Positions 1 through 9,509 are shown, counted from the first letter of the stretch. The stretch is DNA of 64,000 nt from Viridibacterium sediminicola (GCF_039631295.1 NZ_JBDIVE010000002.1:496001-560000), one strand, 5' to 3'. Program-made: numbers and translations. The notes: generated by a model not told the origin, from the sequence alone.

Positions 1-348
1 GCGCCGACGGTGCTCAGCCAGGTGAATACCGACATGCTGGTCGCCCGCGAAGAGACCTTCGGCCCGCTCAGCGCGGTGATGAAATTCAGCGATGAGGAAG
101 AAGCCATCGCGCTCGCCAATGCCAGCGAATCCGGCCTCGCCGCGTATTTCTACACCCGCGACATCAGCCGCGTGTGGCGCATGGCCGAAGCGCTGGAATG
201 CGGCATGGTCGGCATCAATACCGGCGCCATCTCCTACGCCAGCATGCCGTTTGGCGGCGTCAAGCAATCGGGCTTCGGCCGCGAGGGCTCACGCTACGGC
301 ATCGACGAATACGTCGACCTCAAATACCTCTGCATGGCCGGGCTGTAA
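1..348 (+). CDS. gabD: Succinate-semialdehyde dehydrogenase, C-terminal part (5' end outside window)
   Basis: The reading frame is open from the first base and ends at TAA 346-348, giving the last 115 residues of an NAD(P)-dependent aldehyde dehydrogenase. The piece contains the conserved EETFGP segment near its start, the GLAAYFYTRD segment, the GMVGINTG segment and the PFGGVKQSGFGREG segment. These match the C-terminal third of GabD-type succinate-semialdehyde dehydrogenases, which oxidise succinate semialdehyde to succinate in 4-aminobutyrate breakdown. The catalytic Cys and Glu lie upstream of the window, so they cannot be checked. The gene is convergent with uvrD, with only 19 bases between the two stop codons. 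A related aldehyde dehydrogenase with another substrate cannot be excluded from the C-terminus alone. Confidence 0.85.
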   Translation, partial: APTVLSQVNTDMLVAREETFGPLSAVMKFSDEEEAIALANASESGLAAYFYTRDISRVWRMAEALECGMVGINTGAISYASMPFGGVKQSGFGREGSRYGIDEYVDLKYLCMAGL

Positions 349-367
349 AAGCCCCGGCGCTTGTCGC

Positions 368-2569
368 CTACTCCGCCTCCAGCTTGGCCACGCCCAGCGC
401 CAGCAGCTTCATGCCGACGCCAGCGCCGAAATTGACCTGCACCCGCGCATCGGCGCCGCTGCCCTCGGCGGAGACGATGACGCCGGAGCCGAACTTGGCA
501 TGGCGCACCGACTGGCCGATGCGGAAGCCGCCCAGATCGCGATTGGCCTGCCGCGGCGCATTGGCGCGTGAGCCGGCGTAAGCCTCGTTGCGCGTCGGCG
601 TATGCACGGCGCCGAAGCCTTGCTGCACGCGCGGCGTCAGCCACTTGAGCAGTTCAGCAGGAATCTCCTCGAAAAAGCGCGACTTGATCGCAAACCGCGT
701 CTGCCCGTGCAGCATGCGGCTTTGCGCCAGCGACATGTACAAGCGCTTGCGCGCGCGCGTCACCGCCACGTACATCAGGCGCCGCTCTTCCTCCAGACCA
801 TCCAGTTCGGTGATGCTGTTCTCGTGCGGGAACAAGCCGTCTTCCAGGCCGGTGATGAACACCACATCGAATTCGAGACCCTTGGCGGCGTGCACGCTCA
901 TCAGCTGCACGGCTTCCTGACCAGCGTCGGCCTGGTGCTCGCCGGCTTCCAGCGAGGCGTGGGCCAGGAAACGCGAGAGCGGATCGCCGGCGACGACTTC
1001 CTCGCCCTCGGCTGGCGTGCTGTCTTCGCTGATGAAATTGGTCGCCGCGTTGATCAGTTCGTCGAGGTTGGCGAGGCGCTCCTCGCCCTCGCGCTCGGCC
1101 TTGTAATGCGCACGCAGACCGGAGGCATCGAGGATGTGGTCGACCATCTCGGGCAGGCGCAGCTCGCGCGTCGTCAGGCGCATTTCTTCGATCAGGCGGA
1201 TGAAGGCTCCGATCGCCTGCGCCGGCTTGCCGGCAAGCTGCGAGACCGCCGCGTACAAGCTGGTGTTGTAGGTGCGCGCCGCGTCCTGCAGCTGTTCGAG
1301 CGAACGCGCGCCGATGCCGCGCGTCGGGAAATTGACCACACGCACGAAGGCCGTATCGTCATCGGGATTGGCCATCAGGCGCAGATAGGCCAGCGCGTGC
1401 TTGATTTCCTGGCGCTCGAAAAAGCGCAGGCCGCCATACACACGATACGGAATGCCCAGCGAGAACAGCTGGTGTTCGAGCACGCGGGATTGCGCATTGC
1501 TGCGGTAGAGCAAGGCGATGTCGCTACGCGCGGCGCCCTCGCGTACCAGTTGCTGGATCTCTTCGACGATCCAGCGCGCCTCGTCCAGATCGGCCACCGC
1601 TTCATAAACGCGGATCGGCTCGCCACTGCCCTGGTCGGTCCACAGATTCTTGCCCAGGCGCTTGCTGTTGTTGGCGATGATGGCATTGGCTGCATCGAGG
1701 ATATTGCCGTGCGAGCGGTAGTTCTGCTCCAGGCGGATCACCGCCGGTACCTGGAACTCGCGCTCGAAGTCGCGCATATTGCCGACCTCGGCACCGCGAA
1801 AGCCGTAGATGCTCTGGTCATCGTCACCGACCGCGAACACCGCCGCCGGCGTCGGCGTGGCGTGGCCGGCAATCAGCTTGAGCCACAGGTATTGCAGGCG
1901 ATTGGTGTCCTGGAACTCATCGACCAGCAGATGGCGGAAGCGCGCCTGGTAATGGCGGCGGATCGGCTCATTGCGTTCGAGCAGCTCATAAGCACGCAGC
2001 AGCAGCTCGGGGAAATCGCAGACGCCTTCGCGCTGGCATTGCGCATCGTATTCGGCATACAGCTCGACGCGGCGCCGCGTGTAGTCATCCCAGGCCTCGA
2101 CCGCATGCGGGCGGAAGCCGGCTTCCTTATTGCCATTGATGAAGTGCTGCAGCTCGCGCGGCGGGAATTTCTCGTCATCGACATTGAGCACCTTGAGCAG
2201 GCGCTTGATCGCCGCGAGCTGGTCCGCCGTATCGAGAATCTGGAAGGTCTGCGGCAGCGCCGCCTCGCGGTAATGCGCGCGCAGGAAGCGGTTGCACAGC
2301 CCGTGGAACGTGCCGATCCACATGCCGCGCGTATTGATCGGCAGCATCGCGCCCAGACGCGTGAGCATCTCCTTGGCCGCCTTGTTGGTAAAGGTCACGG
2401 CAAGAATGCCGGCCTGGCTGACCTGGCCGGTTTGCAGCAGCCAAGCGATGCGCGTGGTCAGCACGCGGGTCTTGCCGGAACCGGCCCCCGCGAGGATCAG
2501 GCCGGACTGCGCCGGCAGCGTGACAGCCGCCAGTTGTTCTGGATTGAGGTTTTCGAGCAGACGGGACAT
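368..2569 (-). CDS. uvrD: DNA helicase II (UvrD/Rep family)
   Basis: A 733-residue superfamily 1A helicase that unwinds DNA 3' to 5' during nucleotide excision and mismatch repair. Visible motifs include Walker A (AGAGSGKT) about 30 residues from the N-terminus, the LLVDEFQDTN Walker B segment, GDDDQSIYGFRGA, the LEQNYRS motif and the MSVHAAKGLEFDVVF and VAVTRARKRL motifs near the C-terminus. The length matches UvrD (about 720-740 residues) better than Rep or PcrA outliers. I chose the ATG at 2569, which gives the usual MSRLLENLN-type N-terminus; an in-frame start at 2599 would add ten residues without family support. The gene is divergent from the sensor kinase at 2743 and convergent with gabD. 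Confidence 0.95.
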   Translation of the reverse strand: MSRLLENLNPEQLAAVTLPAQSGLILAGAGSGKTRVLTTRIAWLLQTGQVSQAGILAVTFTNKAAKEMLTRLGAMLPINTRGMWIGTFHGLCNRFLRAHYREAALPQTFQILDTADQLAAIKRLLKVLNVDDEKFPPRELQHFINGNKEAGFRPHAVEAWDDYTRRRVELYAEYDAQCQREGVCDFPELLLRAYELLERNEPIRRHYQARFRHLLVDEFQDTNRLQYLWLKLIAGHATPTPAAVFAVGDDDQSIYGFRGAEVGNMRDFEREFQVPAVIRLEQNYRSHGNILDAANAIIANNSKRLGKNLWTDQGSGEPIRVYEAVADLDEARWIVEEIQQLVREGAARSDIALLYRSNAQSRVLEHQLFSLGIPYRVYGGLRFFERQEIKHALAYLRLMANPDDDTAFVRVVNFPTRGIGARSLEQLQDAARTYNTSLYAAVSQLAGKPAQAIGAFIRLIEEMRLTTRELRLPEMVDHILDASGLRAHYKAEREGEERLANLDELINAATNFISEDSTPAEGEEVVAGDPLSRFLAHASLEAGEHQADAGQEAVQLMSVHAAKGLEFDVVFITGLEDGLFPHENSITELDGLEEERRLMYVAVTRARKRLYMSLAQSRMLHGQTRFAIKSRFFEEIPAELLKWLTPRVQQGFGAVHTPTRNEAYAGSRANAPRQANRDLGGFRIGQSVRHAKFGSGVIVSAEGSGADARVQVNFGAGVGMKLLALGVAKLEAE

Positions 2570-2742
2570 TGAAAGGCACGGCCAAAGAAGAACCCGCATT
2601 TTACGTTGCAGCGTGACTTTTCCGGCATTTGTCTGGCACTTGCCCGCCGATGCCGCTCAAGCCCGCGGCCTGGCATGACGTTAGCTGTCGGATTGCCGAT
2701 AGATTCGTTCGGTTTTCGTTCAGAGTGAAGGCGCCATCGCTG

Positions 2743-5556
2743 ATGCACAGACCACGCACCGTGCTGCTCACGACCTGCTGTGTTGCGCCGCTTCTGGCCA
2801 GTGGGCTGGCCGTGCTGTTGCCGCTGCCGCCACTGATCGCCCTCCCGCTCGGCGCACTGGCCGGCAGCCTGCTGCTGTGGCCGGCCCTGCGCGCCCTGCA
2901 AGCGCAGGCCGCGCACAGCTTCTGCGAGCGGGTGCTCGACGAGATTCCCTATCCCGTGGCGATCAAGGATGCCGACAGCCGCCTGCTGCTGGTCAATCGC
3001 GCCATGCTCGACTACAAGAATCTCAGCCGTGATGCGCTGATCGGCAGCCTGGGGCGCTGCCCCGCAGAGAGCGAGGACTTCCACCGCCAGCGCCTGGCAG
3101 AAGATCAGCAAGTGCTGGCCGGCCGACCAGTGCGCAAGGAGGAACGCCTGCCGCCCAGCTTCAGCCACAACGGGCGGGAGATCAGCCAGATCGTCGTCAA
3201 GCGCCGCACGCAAAGCCTGCAGGGTCAGCCACTGGTGGTCTGTTCGCTGTTCGATATCAGCGAGCAACGGCTCAGCCAGCGCCGTGCCGAGGAAGCGCTG
3301 GCGCGCGAAGTCCTCACCCGCGAGCACATTGCCGACTTCACCCAGCGCCTGATCGATGTGATCCCGCAGCCGGTCTACATCAAGGACGCACACTCACGCT
3401 ACCTGCTGGTCAATGCCGCCTTCTGCCGCTACCGCATGCTGTCGGCCGGCGAGCTGATCGGCAAAAGCCCTTTCGATCTGGCCAAGGACCCCGCACACGC
3501 GGCGATGGTAGTCGCCGAAGACGCCACCGTGCTGGCCGGTGGGAGCGTCTCCAAGGAAGAGGAATCGCGTCACCCGGTCACCGGAGAGTCGATTTTCCGC
3601 TGGCTGGGCAAGGAACGCTGCCAGGACGCCGATGGCCGGCCGATCATCGTCGGCGTCAATTTCGACCTGACCCCCTGGCGCCTTGCCGAACGTGAGAACC
3701 AGCAAGCCCTGGCTCGCGAAAAGACCTTGCGCGAACGCGTGCAGGCTTTCATGCAGCGTCTGATCGATGTGATTCCGCAGCCGGTGTACGTGAAGAACGC
3801 CGCCAGCTGCTACATCATGGCCAACAAGGCGATGCTCGAAGACATGTGCAAAAGCAGCCCGGCCGAGCTGCTCGACAAGACCCCTAGCGAACTGGGCTGG
3901 AGCGCCGACTACGCCGCTCACATCGTGGCTGAAGACCAGCGCATCGCGCTCGGCGAGATCGTCTATAAGGAAGAGCACATCACCCACCCGTCCAGCGGCA
4001 AGGCGGTGCATCGCATCATCTCCAAACGCAGCTGCCTGGACGCCGAGGGCCGTGCCGTGATCGTCGGCGCCAACTTCGACATCACGCCGCTGCGCGAAGC
4101 CGAGCGCTCCGCCGCCCGCGCCAGCGAGGCCAAATCGCTGTTCCTCGCCACCATGAGCCACGAGATCCGCACCCCGCTCAATGGCGTCATCGGCATGCTG
4201 CGCCTGGCCCTCAAGCGCCCGCTCGACAAGGCCACCCGCGAACAGCTGGGGGTGAGCCTGCGCAGCGCCGAATCGCTGCTGACCATCATCAATGACATCC
4301 TCGACTTCTCGAAGATCGAGGCCGGCCATCTGCAGCTGGAAGAAATCGATTTCGAACTGCGGCAAACCATCGCCGACGCCCTGCAGAGCTTCCGCCTCAG
4401 CGCCCAGGAGCGCAGCATTGCCCTGGTGGTGGATATCGACGAGCGCTTGCCGCGCTACGTGCGCGGCGACCCGACGCGACTACGCCAGGTACTCATCAAC
4501 CTGACCGGTAATTCGCTCAAATTCACGCGGCGCGGCAGCATCACCGTGCGCCTGCGCGAACATCCCGCCGGCCTGCAGGTCGAGGTCGAAGACACCGGCA
4601 TCGGCATCGCCGCCGAGGCCCTGCCGCGCATCTTCCAGCGCTTTCAGCAAGCGGACAGTTCGACCACGCGCGTCTTCGGCGGCACCGGCCTCGGGCTGGC
4701 CATTTGCAAGCAGCTGGTCGAAGCCATGGGCGGCGAGATCACGGTGCGCAGCACCGAGGGCGTGGGGTCGGTGTTCAGCTTCAGCATCGCGCTCAAAGCC
4801 GGCACAGCGCCGACCGAAAGCGCCGACGCCAGCGAGCAGCAGGCGCTACGCAGCCTGTCCATCCTTTGCGCGGAAGACTCGCCGACCAACCAGATCATCA
4901 TCGAAGCCCTGCTCGACGCCCTCGGCCATCGCGTCAGCATGGCCAGCGACGGGCTCGAAGCGCTGGAACAACTCGCTGCGCACGACTTCGACCTGGTGCT
5001 GATGGATGGGCGCATGCCCAAACTCGACGGCCATGCCACCACGCGTGCGATCCGCGCCGGCGAATATGCCGGCCTGCGCATCCGCAACCCGCAGATCAAG
5101 CTGGTCGCGCTCACCGCCAATGTCTCCGAGATCGACATGACGGAGTTCCGTGCCGCGGGCGCTGACGAATTCCTCGCCAAGCCCATCGATGAGCAACAGC
5201 TTGCGCGCCTGCTCGCCCGCCTGAGCCGGCAGATTCCGCCCGCGCCGACCGCGCCCGCTGCAAGCCCAGCGGCCAAACCCGCGCTCAATGAGCGCATCCG
5301 CGCCAAAGTCATCGCCTCCCTGCCCGCGCGCATTGCCGAAGTCGAGCAAGCCTTGGCGGCGGCCGACTTGGAGACCCTGACGCGGCTCTTCCATGGCTTC
5401 AAAGGCAATATCGGCTTTGCGGGCGATCCGGCCCTGACGGCGCAAGCGGCCACGCTTGAAGCGCAGGCAGCGTCCGCCCAAGGCGAGGCGCTGGCCCGCG
5501 ACTGGCCAGCTTTCCGCGCCGCGCTGCAGGCCTTGCAGACCGTCCGGCCAGACTGA
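2743..5556 (+). CDS. Hybrid sensor histidine kinase with three PAS domains, receiver and Hpt domain
   Basis: A 937-residue membrane sensor. Residues about 8-50 form two closely spaced hydrophobic segments with almost no periplasmic loop. Three PAS domains follow at roughly 63-180, 198-315 and 335-455; each begins with a Phe-x-x-(Arg)-x-x-Asp-x-Ile-Pro pattern, and PAS2 and PAS3 share RLIDVIPQPVY. The phospho-acceptor His is in ATMSHEIRTPLNG at about residue 471, then a HATPase domain (576-690), a receiver with Asp in LVLMDGRMPK (about 753) and Lys in FLAKPI, and a C-terminal Hpt-like helix with His in LFHGFKGN (about 883). This is a BarA/ArcB-like phosphorelay protein; the signal and the final response regulator are not evident. 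The ATG at 2743 was chosen because it starts just before the first membrane segment; a longer frame begins at 2629. No output regulator is adjacent. Confidence 0.85.
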   Translation: MHRPRTVLLTTCCVAPLLASGLAVLLPLPPLIALPLGALAGSLLLWPALRALQAQAAHSFCERVLDEIPYPVAIKDADSRLLLVNRAMLDYKNLSRDALIGSLGRCPAESEDFHRQRLAEDQQVLAGRPVRKEERLPPSFSHNGREISQIVVKRRTQSLQGQPLVVCSLFDISEQRLSQRRAEEALAREVLTREHIADFTQRLIDVIPQPVYIKDAHSRYLLVNAAFCRYRMLSAGELIGKSPFDLAKDPAHAAMVVAEDATVLAGGSVSKEEESRHPVTGESIFRWLGKERCQDADGRPIIVGVNFDLTPWRLAERENQQALAREKTLRERVQAFMQRLIDVIPQPVYVKNAASCYIMANKAMLEDMCKSSPAELLDKTPSELGWSADYAAHIVAEDQRIALGEIVYKEEHITHPSSGKAVHRIISKRSCLDAEGRAVIVGANFDITPLREAERSAARASEAKSLFLATMSHEIRTPLNGVIGMLRLALKRPLDKATREQLGVSLRSAESLLTIINDILDFSKIEAGHLQLEEIDFELRQTIADALQSFRLSAQERSIALVVDIDERLPRYVRGDPTRLRQVLINLTGNSLKFTRRGSITVRLREHPAGLQVEVEDTGIGIAAEALPRIFQRFQQADSSTTRVFGGTGLGLAICKQLVEAMGGEITVRSTEGVGSVFSFSIALKAGTAPTESADASEQQALRSLSILCAEDSPTNQIIIEALLDALGHRVSMASDGLEALEQLAAHDFDLVLMDGRMPKLDGHATTRAIRAGEYAGLRIRNPQIKLVALTANVSEIDMTEFRAAGADEFLAKPIDEQQLARLLARLSRQIPPAPTAPAASPAAKPALNERIRAKVIASLPARIAEVEQALAAADLETLTRLFHGFKGNIGFAGDPALTAQAATLEAQAASAQGEALARDWPAFRAALQALQTVRPD

Positions 5557-5633
5557 GCCGGCCGCATGCATAGCGGAAGAAGCGGCGCGGCCTGCTAAAA
5601 TGGCGGATTCCCGAATTCAAGCCCTAAGCCACC

Positions 5634-8285
5634 ATGTCGTCGTTGCCCGAGAAGTACGATCACACCGCCACCGAAAAAACCGCCCAGGCCTTCTGGGAGC
5701 GCAGCGCTGCTTTCAAGGCGGTGGAAGACGCCACCAAGCCCAAGTACTACTGCCTGTCGATGTTCCCGTACCCCTCGGGCAAGCTGCACATGGGCCATGT
5801 GCGCAACTACACCATCGGCGATGTGCTGACGCGCTTCCACAAGATGCGTGGCTACAACGTCATGCAGCCGATGGGCTGGGACGCCTTCGGCCTGCCCGCC
5901 GAGAACGCGGCGATTGCCAACAAGGTACCGCCGGCCAAGTGGACCTACGACAATATCGAGTACATGAAGGGCCAGCTCAAGTCGCTGGGTTTCGCGATTG
6001 ACTGGAGCCGCGAGCTGGCGACCTGCAAGCCCGAGTACTACAAGTGGAACCAGTGGCTGTTCCTGCGCATGCTCGAAAAAGGCATCGCCTACAAGAAGAC
6101 GCAAGTCGTGAACTGGGACCCGGTCGACCAGACCGTGCTCGCCAACGAGCAAGTGATTGATGGCCGCGGCTGGCGCACCGGTGCGGTGGTCGAGAAGCGC
6201 GAGATCCCCGGCTACTACCTCGCCATCACGCAATATGCCGACGAACTGCTGAACGACCTCGACACCTTGGACCAATGGCCAGAGCGCGTGCGCCTGATGC
6301 AGGCCAACTGGATCGGCAAGAGCACCGGCGTACGCTTTGCCTTCCCGCACGAGATCAAGGACGAGACGGGCACGCTGATCAACGACGGCAAGCTGTGGGT
6401 GTTCACCACCCGTGCCGACACCATCATGGGCGTCACCTTCTGCGCCGTCGCCGCCGAGCACCCGCTGGCCACGCATGCCGCCAAGAACAATCCCGAACTC
6501 GCCGCCTTCATCCAGAAGTGCAAGAGCGGTTCGGTCATGGAAGCCGACATGGCAACCATGGAGAAGGAAGGCCTGCCCACCGGCCTCTTCGTCACCCATC
6601 CGCTGACCGGCGAACAGGTTGAAGTCTGGGTCGGCAACTACGTGCTGATGAGCTACGGCGATGGTGCGGTGATGGGCGTGCCCTCGCATGACGAGCGCGA
6701 TTTCGCGTTTGCCAAGAAATACGGCCTGACGATCAAGCAGGTCATCGCGGTGGCCGGCAAGGAATTCTCCACCGAAGCGTGGCAGGAATGGTATGGCGAC
6801 AAGGAAAACGGCGTCTGCATCAATTCCGGCAAGTACGACGGCTTGAGCTATAGCGCCGCCATCGATGCCATCGCCAGCGACATCAAGGCCCTCGGCCTCG
6901 GCGACAAGAAGCTGCAATGGCGCCTGCGAGACTGGGGCGTCTCGCGCCAGCGCTACTGGGGCTGCCCGATTCCCATCATCCACTGCGATGACTGCGGCTC
7001 GGTGCCAGTGCCCGACGATCAACTGCCGGTCGTGCTGCCCGAAGACTGCGTGCCGGATGGCTCCGGCAACCCGCTGCACAAGCGTCCGGACTTCCTCAAC
7101 TGCGCCTGCCCCAAGTGCGGCAAGCCTGCACGTCGCGAGACGGACACCATGGACACCTTCGTCGATTCGTCCTGGTACTACGCGCGCTTTGCCACGCCGG
7201 GCAATGACACGGCCATGGTCGACGAGCGCGTCAATTACTGGCTGCCGGTCGACCAGTACATCGGCGGCATCGAGCACGCGATTCTTCACCTGCTCTACTC
7301 GCGCTTCTGGACCAAGGTGATGGGCGATCTCGGCCTCGTCAATTACCGCGAGCCCTTCAAGCGCCTGCTCACGCAAGGCATGGTGCTCAATCACCTGTTC
7401 TCGCGCCGCTCGGACAAGACCGGCATCGAGTGGTTTGCCCCCGAAGAGATCGATCTGGTGAAGGACGAAGCCGGCCGCGTCACCGGTGCCACCGCCAAGC
7501 GCGACGGCAATCCGGTCGATTACGGCGGCTACGGCACCATGTCCAAGAGCAAGCGCAACGGCGTCGACCCGAACGCGATGATCGAGCAGTACGGTGCCGA
7601 CACCTCGCGCTTCTTCATGATGTTCACCGCACCGCCGGAGCAGACGCTGGAGTGGAGCGATGCCGGCATCGAAGGCTCTTACCGCTTCCTCAAGCGTGTG
7701 TGGGCGTTCGGCCATGTCTTCGCCAGCCAGATCAAACCGCAGCTGCCGGCCAGCCGCACGCTGGCCTCGGCCAAACTCAATGACAAGCTCGGCAGCCTGC
7801 GTCGCGAAATCCACCTGCTGCTCAAGCAGGCCAATTACGACCTGGGCAAGCAGCAGTTCAACACCGTGGCGTCCTCGTGCATGAAGATGCTCAACGCGCT
7901 TGAAAAGGCACCACGCGATTCGGGTATTGCCGCCGAAGTCATCGAAGAATGCTTCGGCATCCTGCTGCGCGTGCTCTCGCCGATCACACCGCACATCACT
8001 CACACGCTGTGGGCCGACCTGGGATACGTGAAAAACGAGGGCGATGACATTCTGTCGGCGCCGTGGCCGGAACCGCTGGAAGCTGCACTGGTGCAGGACG
8101 AGATCGAGCTGGTGCTGCAGGTGCTGGGCAAGACGCGTGGCTCGGTGAAGGTGCCGGCCGGCGCCGACAACAAGGCCATCGAAGCGCTGGCGATTGCATC
8201 GGAAGCGGCGCAGAAGTTCATGGAAGGCAAACCCGCCAAGAAAGTCATCGTGGTGCCGGGCCGCCTGGTGAATATCGTGGTTTGA
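5634..8285 (+). CDS. leuS: Leucyl-tRNA synthetase
   Basis: An 883-residue class Ia synthetase that charges tRNA-Leu in the cytoplasm. The HIGH-type signature is in PYPSGKLHMGHVRNY near residue 45-60 and the KMSKS-type signature is in YGTMSKSKRNGVDP near residue 640. The CP1 editing domain lies between them, and a Cys-rich segment (CDDC, CACPKCGKPA) fits the zinc insertion of bacterial LeuRS. The C-terminal anticodon-binding and tail domains are complete. It heads the leuS-lptE-holA group typical of proteobacteria, although here a short regulator gene lies between leuS and lptE. Confidence 0.98.
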   Translation: MSSLPEKYDHTATEKTAQAFWERSAAFKAVEDATKPKYYCLSMFPYPSGKLHMGHVRNYTIGDVLTRFHKMRGYNVMQPMGWDAFGLPAENAAIANKVPPAKWTYDNIEYMKGQLKSLGFAIDWSRELATCKPEYYKWNQWLFLRMLEKGIAYKKTQVVNWDPVDQTVLANEQVIDGRGWRTGAVVEKREIPGYYLAITQYADELLNDLDTLDQWPERVRLMQANWIGKSTGVRFAFPHEIKDETGTLINDGKLWVFTTRADTIMGVTFCAVAAEHPLATHAAKNNPELAAFIQKCKSGSVMEADMATMEKEGLPTGLFVTHPLTGEQVEVWVGNYVLMSYGDGAVMGVPSHDERDFAFAKKYGLTIKQVIAVAGKEFSTEAWQEWYGDKENGVCINSGKYDGLSYSAAIDAIASDIKALGLGDKKLQWRLRDWGVSRQRYWGCPIPIIHCDDCGSVPVPDDQLPVVLPEDCVPDGSGNPLHKRPDFLNCACPKCGKPARRETDTMDTFVDSSWYYARFATPGNDTAMVDERVNYWLPVDQYIGGIEHAILHLLYSRFWTKVMGDLGLVNYREPFKRLLTQGMVLNHLFSRRSDKTGIEWFAPEEIDLVKDEAGRVTGATAKRDGNPVDYGGYGTMSKSKRNGVDPNAMIEQYGADTSRFFMMFTAPPEQTLEWSDAGIEGSYRFLKRVWAFGHVFASQIKPQLPASRTLASAKLNDKLGSLRREIHLLLKQANYDLGKQQFNTVASSCMKMLNALEKAPRDSGIAAEVIEECFGILLRVLSPITPHITHTLWADLGYVKNEGDDILSAPWPEPLEAALVQDEIELVLQVLGKTRGSVKVPAGADNKAIEALAIASEAAQKFMEGKPAKKVIVVPGRLVNIVV

Positions 8286-8370
8286 ACGAAGCGCTGAAAA
8301 AATAAAAGAGGAGTCCTTGCGGCCAATACCGTTCAGTTAGGCTATGTGCATGTTTGATGTGCTGGTTTTG

Positions 8371-8467
8371 GACGCAAAGGACGCAAAGGAAAAGCAAAGG
8401 CCCGCAAAGGAAAACGATTTTTGGTTTCCTTTGTGGGCCTTCTGTCTTTCTTCGCGCCCTTTGCGTC
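8371..8467. repeat. Imperfect inverted repeat of GACGCAAAGG type, copy 1
   Basis: A purine-rich left arm made of repeated units (GACGCAAAGG, ACGCAAAGG, GCAAAGG) at 8371-8415 faces a pyrimidine-rich right arm ending CCCTTTGCGTC at 8457-8467. The inner part GCCCGCAAAGGAAA pairs almost perfectly with TTTCCTTTGTGGGC. The element lies in the 324-base gap after leuS and before the short regulator. A second copy of the same type is at 28801-28910. It is an intergenic REP-like hairpin family; it has no coding potential. Confidence 0.8.
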
Positions 8468-8545
8468 GAAAATCCGTCGCCCCAAAGCTGAATATGTCTT
8501 AGCTGAACTGCATTAGGGTGTGCGGAGCCTTTTTCATTTCATCGC

Positions 8546-8576
8546 TTGACCTTGACGCTGCGTCAAACCTGAAACT
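8546..8576 (+). promoter_or_regulatory. Probable MerR-family operator/promoter
   Basis: A perfect 15-bp palindrome TTGACGCTGCGTCAA (8552-8566; 7-bp arms, one-base centre) lies between a -35-like TTGACC at 8546-8551 and a weak -10-like GAAACT at 8571-8576, a spacer of 19 bp. MerR-family activators bind such a dyad in an over-long spacer. It is 34 bases upstream of the start of the MerR-like gene at 8610, which fits autoregulation. The promoter boxes are an inference; the palindrome is directly visible. Confidence 0.6.
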
Positions 8577-8609
8577 GGCTGCGAGCAAACGAACTGTGTG
8601 GAGCATGGC

Positions 8610-8900
8610 ATGATCCTGATCGGCGAACTGGCCCGCCTGCTGGGCGTGACCAGCCGGACCCTGCGGCATTACGAGCAGATCGATCTGTTCCCGCGCGGTG
8701 GCAGGCATTCCACGCGCGCTTTTACGCACCTCGGCCCGGTCAGCACGGCGGTCGACACCTATCGCCAGATCTGGGAGTCGCTTGAGCCTGTGTGGCAACT
8801 CAGACACAGCCTTGGCCCGCAGTTCGAACTGCACGACGAGCGCTTCAAGGGCCCGCTGGACCCTGCCTCGGAAGTGGATATCCACATCCCGGTGCTGTAA
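8610..8900 (+). CDS. Shortened MerR-type regulator: HTH start fused to the end of a GyrI-like effector domain
   Basis: A 96-residue protein in two unlike parts. Residues 1-28 read as the beginning of a MerR DNA-binding domain (IGELARLLGVTSRTLRHYEQ). From about residue 30 the sequence changes to the last part of an AraC-effector-binding/GyrI-like domain: a HLGP turn, a Tyr-rich helix, a GPQFEL strand and a terminal DIHIPV strand. A normal MerR-GyrI regulator has about 270 residues, so the wing of the DNA-binding domain, the dimerisation coiled coil and the first half of the effector domain are absent. The ATG at 8610 has a TGGAG ribosome site 8 bases upstream; a GTG at 8598 is an alternative. 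Either this is an in-frame deletion derivative kept under its old promoter, or a genuine small regulator. It separates leuS from lptE. Confidence 0.6.
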   Translation: MILIGELARLLGVTSRTLRHYEQIDLFPRGGRHSTRAFTHLGPVSTAVDTYRQIWESLEPVWQLRHSLGPQFELHDERFKGPLDPASEVDIHIPVL

Positions 8901-8984
8901 GGCGCTGCGGCCGGTCGCGCCGCGCAGGCCAGCCGCGGGGTACAATCGCCAGCGCTAACCGACTCCCAGCCGCTCACGACGCCC

Positions 8985-9491
8985 ATGACTGCCCGAACCT
9001 TCCTGCTCCGCCTTGCCGCCTGCCTTTGCATCGCCAGCCTCACGGCGTGCGGCTTCCAGCTGCGCGGCCCGAAGCCGCTGGCGTTCAAGACCATTTATCT
9101 GGGCATCAACCCCTACAGCGAGTTGAATGCTGCGCTCAAGCGCCAGATCCACACCAGCGGCACCACCGAGGCTGTTGCAGCGGCGACCGAAGCTGAAGTC
9201 ATGCTGCAGGTGGCCAATGACAGCCAGGAAAAGGTGATCCTCTCGCTGGCGACCGACGGTACGGTGCGCGAATACCAGCTGCGCCGCAGCTTCAGTTTCC
9301 GCGTGCAGGACCGCAAGGGCCGCGAAGTGCTGTCGCTGGCGCAGATCAATCTGACGCGCGACATGACCTTCAGCGACAACGTGCGCCTCGCCAAGGACCA
9401 GGAAGAAACCCAGCTGTACCGCGACATGGAAGACGATCTGGTGCAGCAGATCATGCGCCGCCTGGCCGCGATCCGCCCCAGCGCGCCCTGA
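8985..9491 (+). CDS. lptE: LPS-assembly lipoprotein LptE
   Basis: A 168-residue outer-membrane lipoprotein that plugs the LptD barrel and helps insert lipopolysaccharide in the outer leaflet. The N-terminus is a lipoprotein signal peptide with lipobox LTAC (Cys at residue 22) followed at once by GFQLRG, the hallmark of LptE/RlpB. The rest is a small alpha/beta domain with the expected length. The gene lies 18 bases upstream of holA and is probably cotranscribed with it, as in many proteobacteria. It is not adjacent to leuS here because of the inserted regulator gene and repeat. Confidence 0.92.
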   Translation: MTARTFLLRLAACLCIASLTACGFQLRGPKPLAFKTIYLGINPYSELNAALKRQIHTSGTTEAVAAATEAEVMLQVANDSQEKVILSLATDGTVREYQLRRSFSFRVQDRKGREVLSLAQINLTRDMTFSDNVRLAKDQEETQLYRDMEDDLVQQIMRRLAAIRPSAP

Positions 9492-9509
9492 AGCCGCTGC
9501 CGCGCACGC

